Below, in pieces: positions 8,141-15,589 of a DNA stretch of 64,000 nucleotides. The notes under the pieces were generated by a model. The model searched no databases. It was not told the DNA's origin and saw nothing but the letters and a program-made list of their open reading frames with translations. The DNA is from JAXHLG01 sp034522495 (GTDB lineage: Bacteria > Patescibacteriota > Minisyncoccia > Moranbacterales > DUUL01). The stretch lies in NCBI GenBank assembly GCA_034522495.1, contig JAXHLG010000002.1, positions 1,116,001 to 1,180,000 on the forward strand, in the 5' to 3' direction. The translations under genes and the position numbers were made by a program. Numbering within the stretch: position 1 is the stretch's first letter; each line of letters begins with the position of its first letter.

Positions 8141-8872
8141 ATGATGGAAAACTACGATTATCTTCCCCACGAACTGAGAAAACTGGGCCTTAAAAAGCAA
8201 GAGGCCGATATTTATCTGCTTCTGCTGGAAAACGGCTATGCCAGCATCAGCAAGCTGGCGTCAAAAACCAGGCTGAGCCGGCCCACTATCTACCGAATCT
8301 TGGAAAACTTGAAAAAGAGAGAGCTCATTTCCAAGGAAAAAAGCGGGTCTAAAAACTACTTCTTTGCCGGCTCTCCCGACAATCTGCTCAAGATTCTGAA
8401 AGTCCAGAAAAGGAAAGTGGAGGAACAGGAAAGAGAGTTTTTGCGAATCATATCCATTTTGCAAGGAAAATACCATCTGCGAACCAGCAAAAATGAAATA
8501 AAAATACTGAAAAGCCCGGGAAGAAAAAAGTTTTTCTTTGAGGATCTAGCCAACACTTCAGAAAAAAACATCCGCTTGATTGTCCATCCGAGCGAAAAAG
8601 ACTTCATTCATAACCTGGAAAAAACTTACAAGGTATTGAGGAAGAAAATGGGAGACCATGTCTCCATCAAAGAAATTTACACAGCCAAGCCGCTCGGGGA
8701 AAAGCTCGGCTTTGTTGAAAGAAAAATGGCCGCCAGCGCAGAGAGAAAAAAAAGGAGCATTGTCATTACCGATAAAGTTTTTCTTGTAGAAAAAAACACC
8801 CTCGTTTGCATCGAAGAGCCGGAGACTATTAAATATTTCAAGTTCCTGTTCAACATGCTTTGGAAAAACTAA
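8141..8872 (+). CDS. TrmB-family (winged helix) transcriptional regulator
   Basis: Predicted DNA-binding regulator of 243 residues. A winged helix occupies residues about 10-80 with a clear helix-turn-helix (SKLASKTRLSRPTIYRILE region), then a coiled coil (about 85-115) and a C-terminal effector domain ending in KYFKFLFNMLWKN. This matches the TrmB type, common in archaea and CPR bacteria, whose C-terminal domain often senses sugars or other small molecules. ATG ATG at the start leaves one residue of ambiguity. There is no Shine-Dalgarno sequence. It stands alone between repeat-rich gaps, so its targets cannot be inferred from context. Confidence 0.8.
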   Translation: MMENYDYLPHELRKLGLKKQEADIYLLLLENGYASISKLASKTRLSRPTIYRILENLKKRELISKEKSGSKNYFFAGSPDNLLKILKVQKRKVEEQEREFLRIISILQGKYHLRTSKNEIKILKSPGRKKFFFEDLANTSEKNIRLIVHPSEKDFIHNLEKTYKVLRKKMGDHVSIKEIYTAKPLGEKLGFVERKMAASAERKKRSIVITDKVFLVEKNTLVCIEEPETIKYFKFLFNMLWKN

Positions 8873-9407
8873 CACCTCAATTAGAAGCCTTTCAAGAAAA
8901 GGAAATCTTTTAGAGTTTAGCTCGATAGCGGTGGAGGCTAAACCTCCAGTAGAGGTTCAGCCTCCAGGAGAGTATCCAGGAGAGTATCCAAAAAAGAAAA
9001 CGGTAATGGAGCGCCTTTGGCTAGGCAAAATTAAGCATATTTGCAAGAGTTTTGTCCCCGTTTCGTATTAGGGATTGAAGCATCCAAAGCATCCAAGAAA
9101 AAACAGAAAAGGAAGATTGTCATAAGCCAACTGGAAAGATAGCAAATTTTTTCAAATAGCAAAACAAAACGCCAATCAAAGACAGAGAGCATGGAATCCA
9201 TTGACAATCACAATGAGAGGTGGTAGAATGCGTCCTTAACATTAAAAATTAATTAATAACAAGGGTTTTCTTTTTGGCCTGGCAAAGGAATTTTTCGGAT
9301 AATTTCCAATAAGCTATTGCATAATTCAACATGGTGTTATATATTAAATTCAGGCATTATTCAAAAGCCAAAAAGAAAACAAAATAAAAAAATAAATAAA
9401 CACAAGC
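8873..9407. other. Gene-free interval with hairpin and promoter
   Basis: It holds a hairpin at about 8932-8970 (GGAGGCTAAACCT against AGGTTCAGCCTCC), a duplicated CAGGAGAGTATC, and the promoter at 9201-9229. No coding frame is convincing. A small RNA starting near 9236 cannot be excluded. Confidence 0.5.
9201..9229 (+). promoter_or_regulatory. Sigma-70 type promoter
   Basis: TTGACA at 9201-9206, a 17-base spacer, and TAGAAT at 9224-9229. It would give a 5' leader of about 170 bases for the gene at 9408. Confidence 0.7.
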
Positions 9408-10277
9408 ATGACTGAAGAAAAGAAGAAAAAATCCTCCGGCGATGAAGGCGTGAAGGAGGAAAAAATAGAGTCTTTGCAAAAAATGATCGCTGACGCCGAA
9501 AAGACAATCAGCTCGGCCAAGCAAATGCTTGCAAAGCTCCAAGGTCCGGAATCCGGACAAACTTATCAAGCCCCCTCCAGAAATGACGAGGAAGGGCAAG
9601 TTATATATGGAACCTTCGACGGACAGATAATGATTGGCGAAGACGACAAGCAATACCCCGTTCCGGCCAACTACGCCTCCAAATCCAAATTGGTGGAAAA
9701 TGACTTATTGAAACTAACCATCACTCCCACCGGAAACTTTGTTTACAAGCAAGTCGGTCCGGTAGAGAGAAGATACCTGATCGGAATCGTGGAAAAAGAC
9801 GAAAAAGGTAATTACGTGGTCAACGTGGACGGCAGGAGATATAAAATTCTTTTAGCCGCCGCCACTTACTTCAAAGTCGAGCCGGGAGATGAAGTTACTC
9901 TCGTAGTTCCCCGGGATCAAGAGTCCACTTGGGGCGCGCTGGAAAATGTTTTAAGAAAAGCCGATGACATCAGCGAAGAAGAGCTGCAAGGAAAAATCTC
10001 CGAAAGAGTTCCCAAGGAAAAAATAGAAGAAATCAAGCGAAGCGAGCAGCAAAAAATGCAAGAAGAGGCTTCCGGCAAAGAAGAAAAAGATGAAGAACTC
10101 GAAGAAGAAGACGAGGAAGCCAGACCCTCCGCCATAGAACGACTGGAGAAAGAAATCGAGGAAGAAAGAAAAAAACTCAACTCCCAAAGCGAAGATCTGG
10201 AAGAAGAATTGTCCGAAGAAGAACTGCAAAAAATCAAAGAAGAAGCCAGCTATCCGGCGGGAGGAAATTCGAAGTAA
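9408..10277 (+). CDS. Conserved CPR-type hypothetical protein with charged coiled-coil tail
   Basis: The protein has 289 residues. The N-terminal 45 are charged and helical. A central beta-rich domain (about 60-180) has the pattern VIYGTFDGQIMIGEDDKQYP, PVPANYASKSKL, GPVERRYLIGIVEKD and a late VEPGDEVTLVVP, which I associate with a protein widespread in Parcubacteria-like genomes. The C-terminal 100 residues are a highly acidic/basic coiled coil. The function is unknown. There is no signal peptide, so it is probably cytoplasmic. It lies 62 bases before gtrA and probably shares its transcript. The acidic C-terminus generates a spurious Ser-rich frame on the other strand. Confidence 0.75.
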   Translation: MTEEKKKKSSGDEGVKEEKIESLQKMIADAEKTISSAKQMLAKLQGPESGQTYQAPSRNDEEGQVIYGTFDGQIMIGEDDKQYPVPANYASKSKLVENDLLKLTITPTGNFVYKQVGPVERRYLIGIVEKDEKGNYVVNVDGRRYKILLAAATYFKVEPGDEVTLVVPRDQESTWGALENVLRKADDISEEELQGKISERVPKEKIEEIKRSEQQKMQEEASGKEEKDEELEEEDEEARPSAIERLEKEIEEERKKLNSQSEDLEEELSEEELQKIKEEASYPAGGNSK

Positions 10278-10339
10278 ATGAGTAAGATTACCAAAAATAA
10301 TCTTAGATATAAAAACTTGCCAAAAAATAACAAAAAGCA

Positions 10340-10810
10340 ATGAACAAAAAGGGTTTCTTGAAGAAATACCCCGTTGTGGGTCAGTTTTTGAGATTTGGCT
10401 TGATAGGCGGAATGAACACAGGAATTGACTTGGTTATTCTTTTTATCCTCATGTCTATTTCCGGAATCACCGCCGGAATCGGCTACGCCGTTTTCAAAAC
10501 CATCTCCTTTTCCGCTGCCGCCACTTTTAGCTACTTCATGAACAAGACCTGGGCCTTTAAAGACAATTCCCAGAAAAAGCAAGTGCAAAAATTCTCTCAA
10601 TTTTTCACTATCTCCATCATCGGCGCCGGCATCAATGTGGGAACGGCAACAGTTGTGGTAACTTACCTAAAACCCCTGATTGGCATTACCGACTTGGGCG
10701 CAATTGCGCTGACCGGCGAAATCTGGGGCATCATCGGCGGCCTCTGCGGAACCGCCGTCGGCCTTATGTGGAATTTCCTGGGCTACAAATTTATCGTATT
10801 CAAAAAATAA
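10340..10810 (+). CDS. GtrA-like polyprenyl-linked sugar flippase/membrane protein
   Basis: The protein has 156 residues with four predicted membrane segments (about 15-40, 48-70, 88-110, 125-150). The early motif QFLRFGLIGGMNTGIDL and the FSYFMNKTWAF turn between helices 2 and 3 are hallmarks of the GtrA family. GtrA proteins are thought to move undecaprenyl-phosphate-linked sugars across the membrane. No glucosyltransferase partner is adjacent. Glycan genes are at the far end of the window. It has no Shine-Dalgarno sequence and is followed by a strong terminator. Confidence 0.85.
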   Translation: MNKKGFLKKYPVVGQFLRFGLIGGMNTGIDLVILFILMSISGITAGIGYAVFKTISFSAAATFSYFMNKTWAFKDNSQKKQVQKFSQFFTISIIGAGINVGTATVVVTYLKPLIGITDLGAIALTGEIWGIIGGLCGTAVGLMWNFLGYKFIVFKK

Positions 10811-10828
10811 CTCAAGCTCGGCACATCA

Positions 10829-10863
10829 AAAAAAGCGCGCTTTCAATTTGGCGCGCTTTTTAA
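10829..10863 (+). terminator. Terminator after gtrA
   Basis: AAAAAGCGCGC and GCGCGCTTTTT form a strong stem with a ten-base loop and a T tail. Confidence 0.85.
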
Positions 10864-10897
10864 AAATGAAACTTGAAATAATCAAGTTGTGAATTCC

Positions 10898-11038
10898 CTA
10901 CATTGCCCCGTTCTGGACCCAGAAAAATACCGCTCCTCCGACCAAAATAGCCGTAACGGCGACGGTCACCGCGATCACTTCCCAATAGTCATGGTTTTGA
11001 TCTTTTTTCGTTTTTCTTTTGTTTTGCTTTTTAGGCAT
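10898..11038 (-). CDS. Small single-pass membrane protein (46 aa)
   Basis: This frame encodes MPKKQNKRKTKKDQN followed by a negatively charged turn and one hydrophobic helix (about residues 20-40, ending FFWVQNGAM). A basic N-terminus followed by a single helix is typical of small inner-membrane proteins with the N-terminus in the cytoplasm. The leader is AT-rich with no Shine-Dalgarno sequence, as for the core genes here. I cannot name a family. Confidence 0.5.
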   Translation of the reverse strand: MPKKQNKRKTKKDQNHDYWEVIAVTVAVTAILVGGAVFFWVQNGAM

Positions 11039-11108
11039 AATTTTTTTTAATGGTTATGCGTCTGATTGAATGATACAATAAAAATAAAAATAGCGCAAGT
11101 TTTTTGTA

Positions 11109-11138
11109 TTGACCAAAAAACTCTCCCGGCATTATAAT
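11109..11138 (+). promoter_or_regulatory. Promoter for dnaX
   Basis: TTGACC at 11109-11114, an 18-base spacer, and a perfect TATAAT at 11133-11138, about 110 bases before the dnaX start. Confidence 0.7.
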
Positions 11139-11251
11139 GAATAGAGTCCAAAATTTTAAAACTTTCAAAAACGTAAATCTAAAAAAACCTTAAACTAACA
11201 ACCTCTAACTTTCACACTTTTTACTTTCTAAACTTTCACACTCTTATATTT

Positions 11252-12982
11252 ATGTCTTTATACCGCAAATACCGGCCAAAGAAATTCTCCGAAATTTCCG
11301 GCCAAAAACACATAGTCCAGACTTTATCCAATTCCATCGCCTACAATCGGATTGGCCATGCTTATCTGTTTACCGGCTCGCGAGGAATCGGCAAGACCAC
11401 CTTGGCAAGAATTTTTGCCAAAACCGTTAACTGCCTGGATCCGAAAAAGGGCAAAGAAACTGCCCTCGAACCCTGCAACAAGTGCCAAAATTGCCTAGCC
11501 GTTATGGAAGGAAAAACCATGGATTTGATAGAAATCGACGCCGCCAGTCACACGGGAGTGGACAATATTCGCCAGCTGAAAGAAAACGTTAATCTCCCTC
11601 CTTCCCTGCTGAAAAAGAAAATTTACATTATTGATGAAGTTCACATGCTTTCCACCGGCGCCTTCAACGCTCTCTTGAAAACCCTGGAAGAACCGCCGGA
11701 GCACTCCATTTTCATTTTAGCCACCACTGAACTGCACAAAGTGCCGGAAACAATAATTTCCCGCTGTCAACGATTTGATTTCCATCGTTTCGACCAAACC
11801 CAAATAGTAGAAAGGTTGAAAAGAATTGCTAAAAAAGAAAAAATAGAAGTGGAAAATGAAGCCCTGGAGTCAATTGCACTGGAGGCCGAAGGCGGAATGA
11901 GAGACGCCGAATCCCTGCTGGGACAGATTATTTCCATGGGAAGCAAGAAAATAACCTCGAAAGAAATTAACCAGATTCTGGGTATTTCTTCCAAGAAAAA
12001 GGTGGTTGATTTTGTTATTCGTGTTCTCGAGGGAAAAACCCAAGAAGCCTTGAAAGCGGTTGAAGAAGTCCAAAACGACGGCTATGACCTCAAAAATTTC
12101 AACAAAAACGTTCTCTCCGTTTTGAGATCTGTCATGATAGCCAAAATCGACCCCGAGCTGGCTCGGGATGAAGCCTCCTTCACCTCCGAACACAACAAGC
12201 AATTGGATCAGGTAATGAAAACCATTTCCGGGCAGGACATTCTTTTTGCCGTCAATGCTTTTCAGGAAAGCCTGAATAAGTCCAAAGAAGTCCCCATTCC
12301 TCAGCTTCCCTTGGAAATGGCCGCTATGGAAATTCATTTGCACTTCAATCAAAATGGCGCCCGCGCGCAAACACAGGCAAGCCAGCAGACAGAAACCGCC
12401 CCGCCGCCGGCAAAATCCCAACCCGGCAGCCAAGACTCCCGGGGCCAAGCTTCCCCGCCCCAGCCTTCAGCCCGGCCAGAGGAAAAACCAAATGTTAAAC
12501 CCGAGGAAAAAAGCCCCGAAACGAAGGAGGATAAAAAAGTCAAAAATGAAATTTCACAACCGGAAAATCAAAACCAGCAACCAGAAAAAGGTTCCGGGAA
12601 TGAAAAAGAAGACGGCGCACCGAACCCGGAAATCCTCAAATCAGTCTTGGACAACTGGAATCAAATCTTGGAAACGGTCAAGCCCGCCAACCACTCTATC
12701 CACGCCTGTCTGAAAAATTGCGTTCCTATGGGAGTTAAAGATCAAGAATTTTTTATTAAAACCAAATACTCTTTTTACAAAGACAGGCTGGGGGAAGCGA
12801 AAAATAAATTGACAATTTCCGAAGCTATTGCTAAAATAACCGGGTACAAAATCAAGATCAGGATAGTCAGTGAAAAAGAAGCGGAAAAACTGGAATTTAA
12901 CAACAAGCAGCAGAATGGAGCCGAAGAAAGAAACGTCCTCCACGATGCTATGCGGATGATGGGAGGCAAGATTATCGAGTAA
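11252..12982 (+). CDS. dnaX: DNA polymerase III subunit gamma/tau
   Basis: This is the clamp-loader ATPase of the replisome, 576 residues. Domains in order: AAA+ domain with Walker A GSRGIGKTT (near residue 43), a zinc module with Cys residues near 64-82 (CNKCQNC), Walker B IDEVHML, and a sensor region; then the clamp-loader collar to about residue 360; a Pro/Gln/Glu-rich linker (about 365-450); and a C-terminal domain (about 455-576). The opening MSLYRKYRPKKFSEISGQ is typical. The start is preceded by an AT-rich leader without a Shine-Dalgarno sequence. recR and the YbaB gene, often neighbours, are not present. Confidence 0.95.
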   Translation: MSLYRKYRPKKFSEISGQKHIVQTLSNSIAYNRIGHAYLFTGSRGIGKTTLARIFAKTVNCLDPKKGKETALEPCNKCQNCLAVMEGKTMDLIEIDAASHTGVDNIRQLKENVNLPPSLLKKKIYIIDEVHMLSTGAFNALLKTLEEPPEHSIFILATTELHKVPETIISRCQRFDFHRFDQTQIVERLKRIAKKEKIEVENEALESIALEAEGGMRDAESLLGQIISMGSKKITSKEINQILGISSKKKVVDFVIRVLEGKTQEALKAVEEVQNDGYDLKNFNKNVLSVLRSVMIAKIDPELARDEASFTSEHNKQLDQVMKTISGQDILFAVNAFQESLNKSKEVPIPQLPLEMAAMEIHLHFNQNGARAQTQASQQTETAPPPAKSQPGSQDSRGQASPPQPSARPEEKPNVKPEEKSPETKEDKKVKNEISQPENQNQQPEKGSGNEKEDGAPNPEILKSVLDNWNQILETVKPANHSIHACLKNCVPMGVKDQEFFIKTKYSFYKDRLGEAKNKLTISEAIAKITGYKIKIRIVSEKEAEKLEFNNKQQNGAEERNVLHDAMRMMGGKIIE

Positions 12983-13221
12983 AAAGTGAAGGCAAGTAGA
13001 GAAAGTAAAGAAAGCTTTTAATAATTGGCGGCTAATCAATTAGCCTAGTCACCGGTCATTAGTCGCTAGTCGCCATCAAATAAGCCATAACTAATTGGAA
13101 ATTATTTAACTTTGAGAAATATATATTTAAATCCGGATTTTAATATATATTTCTTATAGCAATACTCTGAATTCCGTTACTTTAAGTTTTGACTTTTGCG
13201 TTTTGCGTTTTGAATTTTAAT

Positions 13222-13293
13222 TGGGGCGTAGCCAAGCGGTAAGGCACTAGGTTTTGGTCCTAGCATTCGGGGGTTCGAATCCCTCCGCCCCAG
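13222..13293 (+). tRNA. tRNA-Gln (anticodon TTG)
   Basis: Acceptor arms TGGGGCG and CGCCCCA pair fully, with discriminator G at 13293. The anticodon loop TTTTGGT gives TTG, reading CAA. The T arm is GGGGGTTCGAATCCCTC. CCA is not encoded (GCA follows the stem). Confidence 0.95.
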
Positions 13294-13303
13294 CAAAATC
13301 TTC

Positions 13304-13332
13304 AAAAATCCCTTTCAGAGGGATTTTTTGTA
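13304..13332 (+). terminator. Terminator after tRNA-Gln
   Basis: AAATCCCTTT pairs with AGAGGGATTT and is followed by a T run. The sequence closely resembles the hairpin behind tRNA-Asp at 49372-49398. Confidence 0.75.
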
Positions 13333-13393
13333 TTTTTTAAATCCAAACTCCTAAAATGTATTGTATCTTCAATTACAATCCCAGTTTAAACTA

Positions 13394-13422
13394 TTGACAA
13401 ATACTTAAAATTATGTTTCAAT
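13394..13422 (+). promoter_or_regulatory. Candidate promoter for the repeat lipoprotein
   Basis: A perfect TTGACA at 13394-13399 with 17 bases to TTCAAT. The -10 is weak, so only the -35 is firm. Confidence 0.45.
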
Positions 13423-13472
13423 AATAAATTACAAAGATAGTTAATTATGTGCAAATAACCAAGGAGGTCGTT

Positions 13473-13709
13473 GTGAAAGTGATTAAATGTGTTGCAATTT
13501 TTTGTTTTTTAGTGGTGTTATTTTCCGGATGCGCAATGAGCATAGGAAATCAAGAGATTTCCAATTTTCATGGCGCGGCTATGAGCATCGGAAATCAAAG
13601 GGTCACAAATTCAACGGGATTAGCTTTCAATATTGGAGAGCAAATCCTAGAAAACTTTCAAGGAACTGCTTGTTCAATTGGGAAACAGGAGGTGATAAAA
13701 TCTGATTGA
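13473..13709 (+). CDS. Small lipoprotein with tandem repeats
   Basis: The start is GTG at 13473, six bases after a strong Shine-Dalgarno site AAGGAGG (13461-13467); an upstream in-frame GTG at 13449 lies before that site and is less likely. The 78-residue product has a lipoprotein signal (CFLVVLFSGC, modified Cys near residue 20). The mature part consists of about four repeats of 14-18 residues built on MSIGNQxxxNFHGAA (MSIGNQ, MSIGNQ, FNIGEQ, CSIGKQ). Such short turns suggest a beta-solenoid, loosely like Leptospira LA_2272-type surface repeats. The function is unknown. It is enclosed by its own promoter and terminator just behind tRNA-Gln. Confidence 0.7.
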   Translation: MKVIKCVAIFCFLVVLFSGCAMSIGNQEISNFHGAAMSIGNQRVTNSTGLAFNIGEQILENFQGTACSIGKQEVIKSD

Positions 13710-13725
13710 TCAAAAAATAACGGTT

Positions 13726-13762
13726 TAAAGGGCACCGGCGAAAGCAAAGCCCTTTTTTTGTT
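13726..13762 (+). terminator. Terminator after the repeat lipoprotein
   Basis: AAAGGGC and GCCCTTT form the stem, followed by T residues. Confidence 0.8.
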
Positions 13763-13851
13763 TATAAAAAAATCATTTCCATATTTCTAATACATTTTCT
13801 GCTACGTCTCTACTGCCTATCAAAGATATTCGAAGATTATCCCAGCTGGCC

Positions 13852-13879
13852 AGCCACGTCGTTCGCGAACGACGTGGCT
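13852..13879. repeat. Palindrome family F, copy F1 (28 bp, perfect)
   Basis: AGCCACGTCGTTCG and its exact reverse complement. The same core follows tRNA-Asp at 49313 and recurs at 50453. Confidence 0.85.
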
Positions 13880-13891
13880 AGCTTTAATAAT

Positions 13892-13924
13892 AAAACAAAC
13901 CGGCTTTCGTCGGTTTGTTTTAAA
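13892..13924 (-). terminator. Terminator for the ATP-grasp gene
   Basis: AAACAAACCG and CGGTTTGTTT flank a short loop; T runs are present in both directions. Confidence 0.75.
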
Positions 13925-13961
13925 AACGGAAATGGTATTTTTTCTTGGCGTCAGGTTGTTT

Positions 13962-14837
13962 TTATTTCACAAGATGGCTTATTTGGGAGGACAAAAAAGC
14001 ATACGCGCCTGAGACTTCGGTGGATTCCGAGGTTATTCCGGGCCGCCTGTTTATTTCCATGAGATATGGAATCTGAGTATTTTTATCGATTATTATGTCT
14101 GATCGCGACCAAAATAAACCAAGGACCTTGCTTGTCTTCAAAGCCATCTGTTTTACTTGTTCCGGTATATCGCAAGGATCGACAAATACTTCTTTTGCCC
14201 CATTGCAAGTATTATTTCTAAATTCTCCATCGCAGGAATAACTTTTTTCTCCTGAGACAACTTTTCCATTGGCTACCAAAATGCCCCAGTCATATTCATT
14301 GGGAATATAGCGTTGGAATAAGTATTTTTTATGTTTGGGAAGCTGCTTGATTTTTTCCAGCAGTTCATCCTCTGAATTAATGATAATTGAATGATGGCCC
14401 CGCGATCCTTTTGTATCTTTAACAATCACGGGATAACCGCAAATTTTATTGATCAAGCTAAAATTCTTCTCAACTGTATTCCGACCGATAAACAAGGTAT
14501 CCGGAGTTCGTATGCTATTCAGAGAATATATCATCTGATCAGTAATCTTGGAAGTGCCTTTTTCCACATATGAATGCGGCGTTCCGGAATTTTTCAAATA
14601 CAGCCTAACTGCGTATGCCAAGTCTCTTGAAGTCCAAGCGGAGGAAAGCCAAACAAAAGAAAATTCCTTGAGATCAACGCCTTCGCGCAAAATAGCGATT
14701 CTGCCTTTTTGAAAAATAAATTCTAAATCGTTAAATTTTCCGTTTGTCAGTTCTATAGCGAATGGAAATTTTTTTATAGCTTGAGCAACATTTTTAAATG
14801 AAGGCAACGCTAGCAACTTGAATTTTTCTTGCGGCAT
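13962..14837 (-). CDS. RimK-like ATP-grasp enzyme
   Basis: The protein has 291 residues. The ATP-grasp core spans about residues 100-290: lysine strand YPVIVKDTKGSRGHH, adenine-contact strand YLFQRYIPNEYDWGI, and the metal-binding end YLMEINRRPGITS with Glu and Asn. This matches the RimK/alpha-L-glutamate ligase-like group, which joins a carboxylate to an amine with ATP. The N-terminal 100 residues form a variable pre-domain. There is no signal peptide. Possible roles are protein tail modification or small-peptide synthesis; the substrate is not deducible. It is a single gene with its own terminator, and MITE A2 lies 61 bases upstream of its start. Confidence 0.75.
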   Translation of the reverse strand: MPQEKFKLLALPSFKNVAQAIKKFPFAIELTNGKFNDLEFIFQKGRIAILREGVDLKEFSFVWLSSAWTSRDLAYAVRLYLKNSGTPHSYVEKGTSKITDQMIYSLNSIRTPDTLFIGRNTVEKNFSLINKICGYPVIVKDTKGSRGHHSIIINSEDELLEKIKQLPKHKKYLFQRYIPNEYDWGILVANGKVVSGEKSYSCDGEFRNNTCNGAKEVFVDPCDIPEQVKQMALKTSKVLGLFWSRSDIIIDKNTQIPYLMEINRRPGITSESTEVSGAYAFLSSQISHLVK

Positions 14838-14897
14838 GTGATTTTGATGTTTCTAAATTCGACGCTTAAAGTTTCAAATTCGGAATTTTATTAATAA

Positions 14898-15059
14898 GTG
14901 ACTGTTTCCAAACACCGTTTTTACTGCAATCCCACCTTTTTTGCTAAATTTTCCAAAAATTTTTTTGCCTTAGCTAAGGCTAAAGCTGCAAAAATTGTTT
15001 GAAAAATTTATCTAAAAAATGAGAAATTTCGTACTAAAACGGTGTTTGGAAACAGTCCC
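14898..15059. mobile_element. MITE-like element family A, copy A2 (162 bp)
   Basis: Ends are GTGACTGTTTCCAAACACC and GGTGTTTGGAAACAGTCCC. The interior matches copy A1 in the same orientation with about 20 bases missing near the left end. Confidence 0.8.
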
Positions 15060-15589
15060 AATAAAAAGCAAGGCTTTGCCGGCCTAAGCTGCATCATGCA
15101 TTGTTGGCTAAGTTCAAAGGCTTTTGCTTATCAAAAGCTGTTCCGGGCCTTGAGCCTTAATTATGTCATAAATTAACAAATTTGTAAATGGTTTATTAAT
15201 GTAATGAAATAGAAGATAATGAGTGTAACCAGCGAGAAATTTTAGCAAATTGCGTTTCTTAGCTTAGATGGGAAATTTTAATCGCAAAGCAAGAAACTAA
15301 AACTAATACAATAATATTGCAATGATTCCTTCTATTGACAAGCATCCTTTATTAAATTTTTCATATACGTTCTCTACTTTGTCCCAATCCTCAACCAAGA
15401 ATGTTCTATGATTCTCCCAGTTGATTAGAACAAGCCAAAAACAAAAAAGGGGCGATTTAATTTTGCTGCTTATAAGAAGTGCAGTGGTGGTGGAACAAAA
15501 GCTATTTACAACTGAAGCAATTATTGCCATTATGACATTAACAGGCATTCAAACCAATAAATAAAAAAGGCGCCTGAAGGAGGTGTTGT
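15060..15589. other. Gene-free interval before the DUF3141 gene
   Basis: The stretch is AT-rich. An 81-residue minus-strand frame (15303-15548) has no start signal and an unlikely composition. A TTGACA hexamer occurs near 15335 without a good -10. Confidence 0.4.

Noticed and set aside
9917..10340. Ser-rich and Phe-rich minus-strand frames of 106 and 129 residues
   Set aside because: They are shadows of the acidic GAA/GAG-rich coiled coil of the plus-strand gene.
15303..15548. 81-residue minus-strand frame before DUF3141
   Set aside because: No start signals, AT-driven composition and no recognisable domain.
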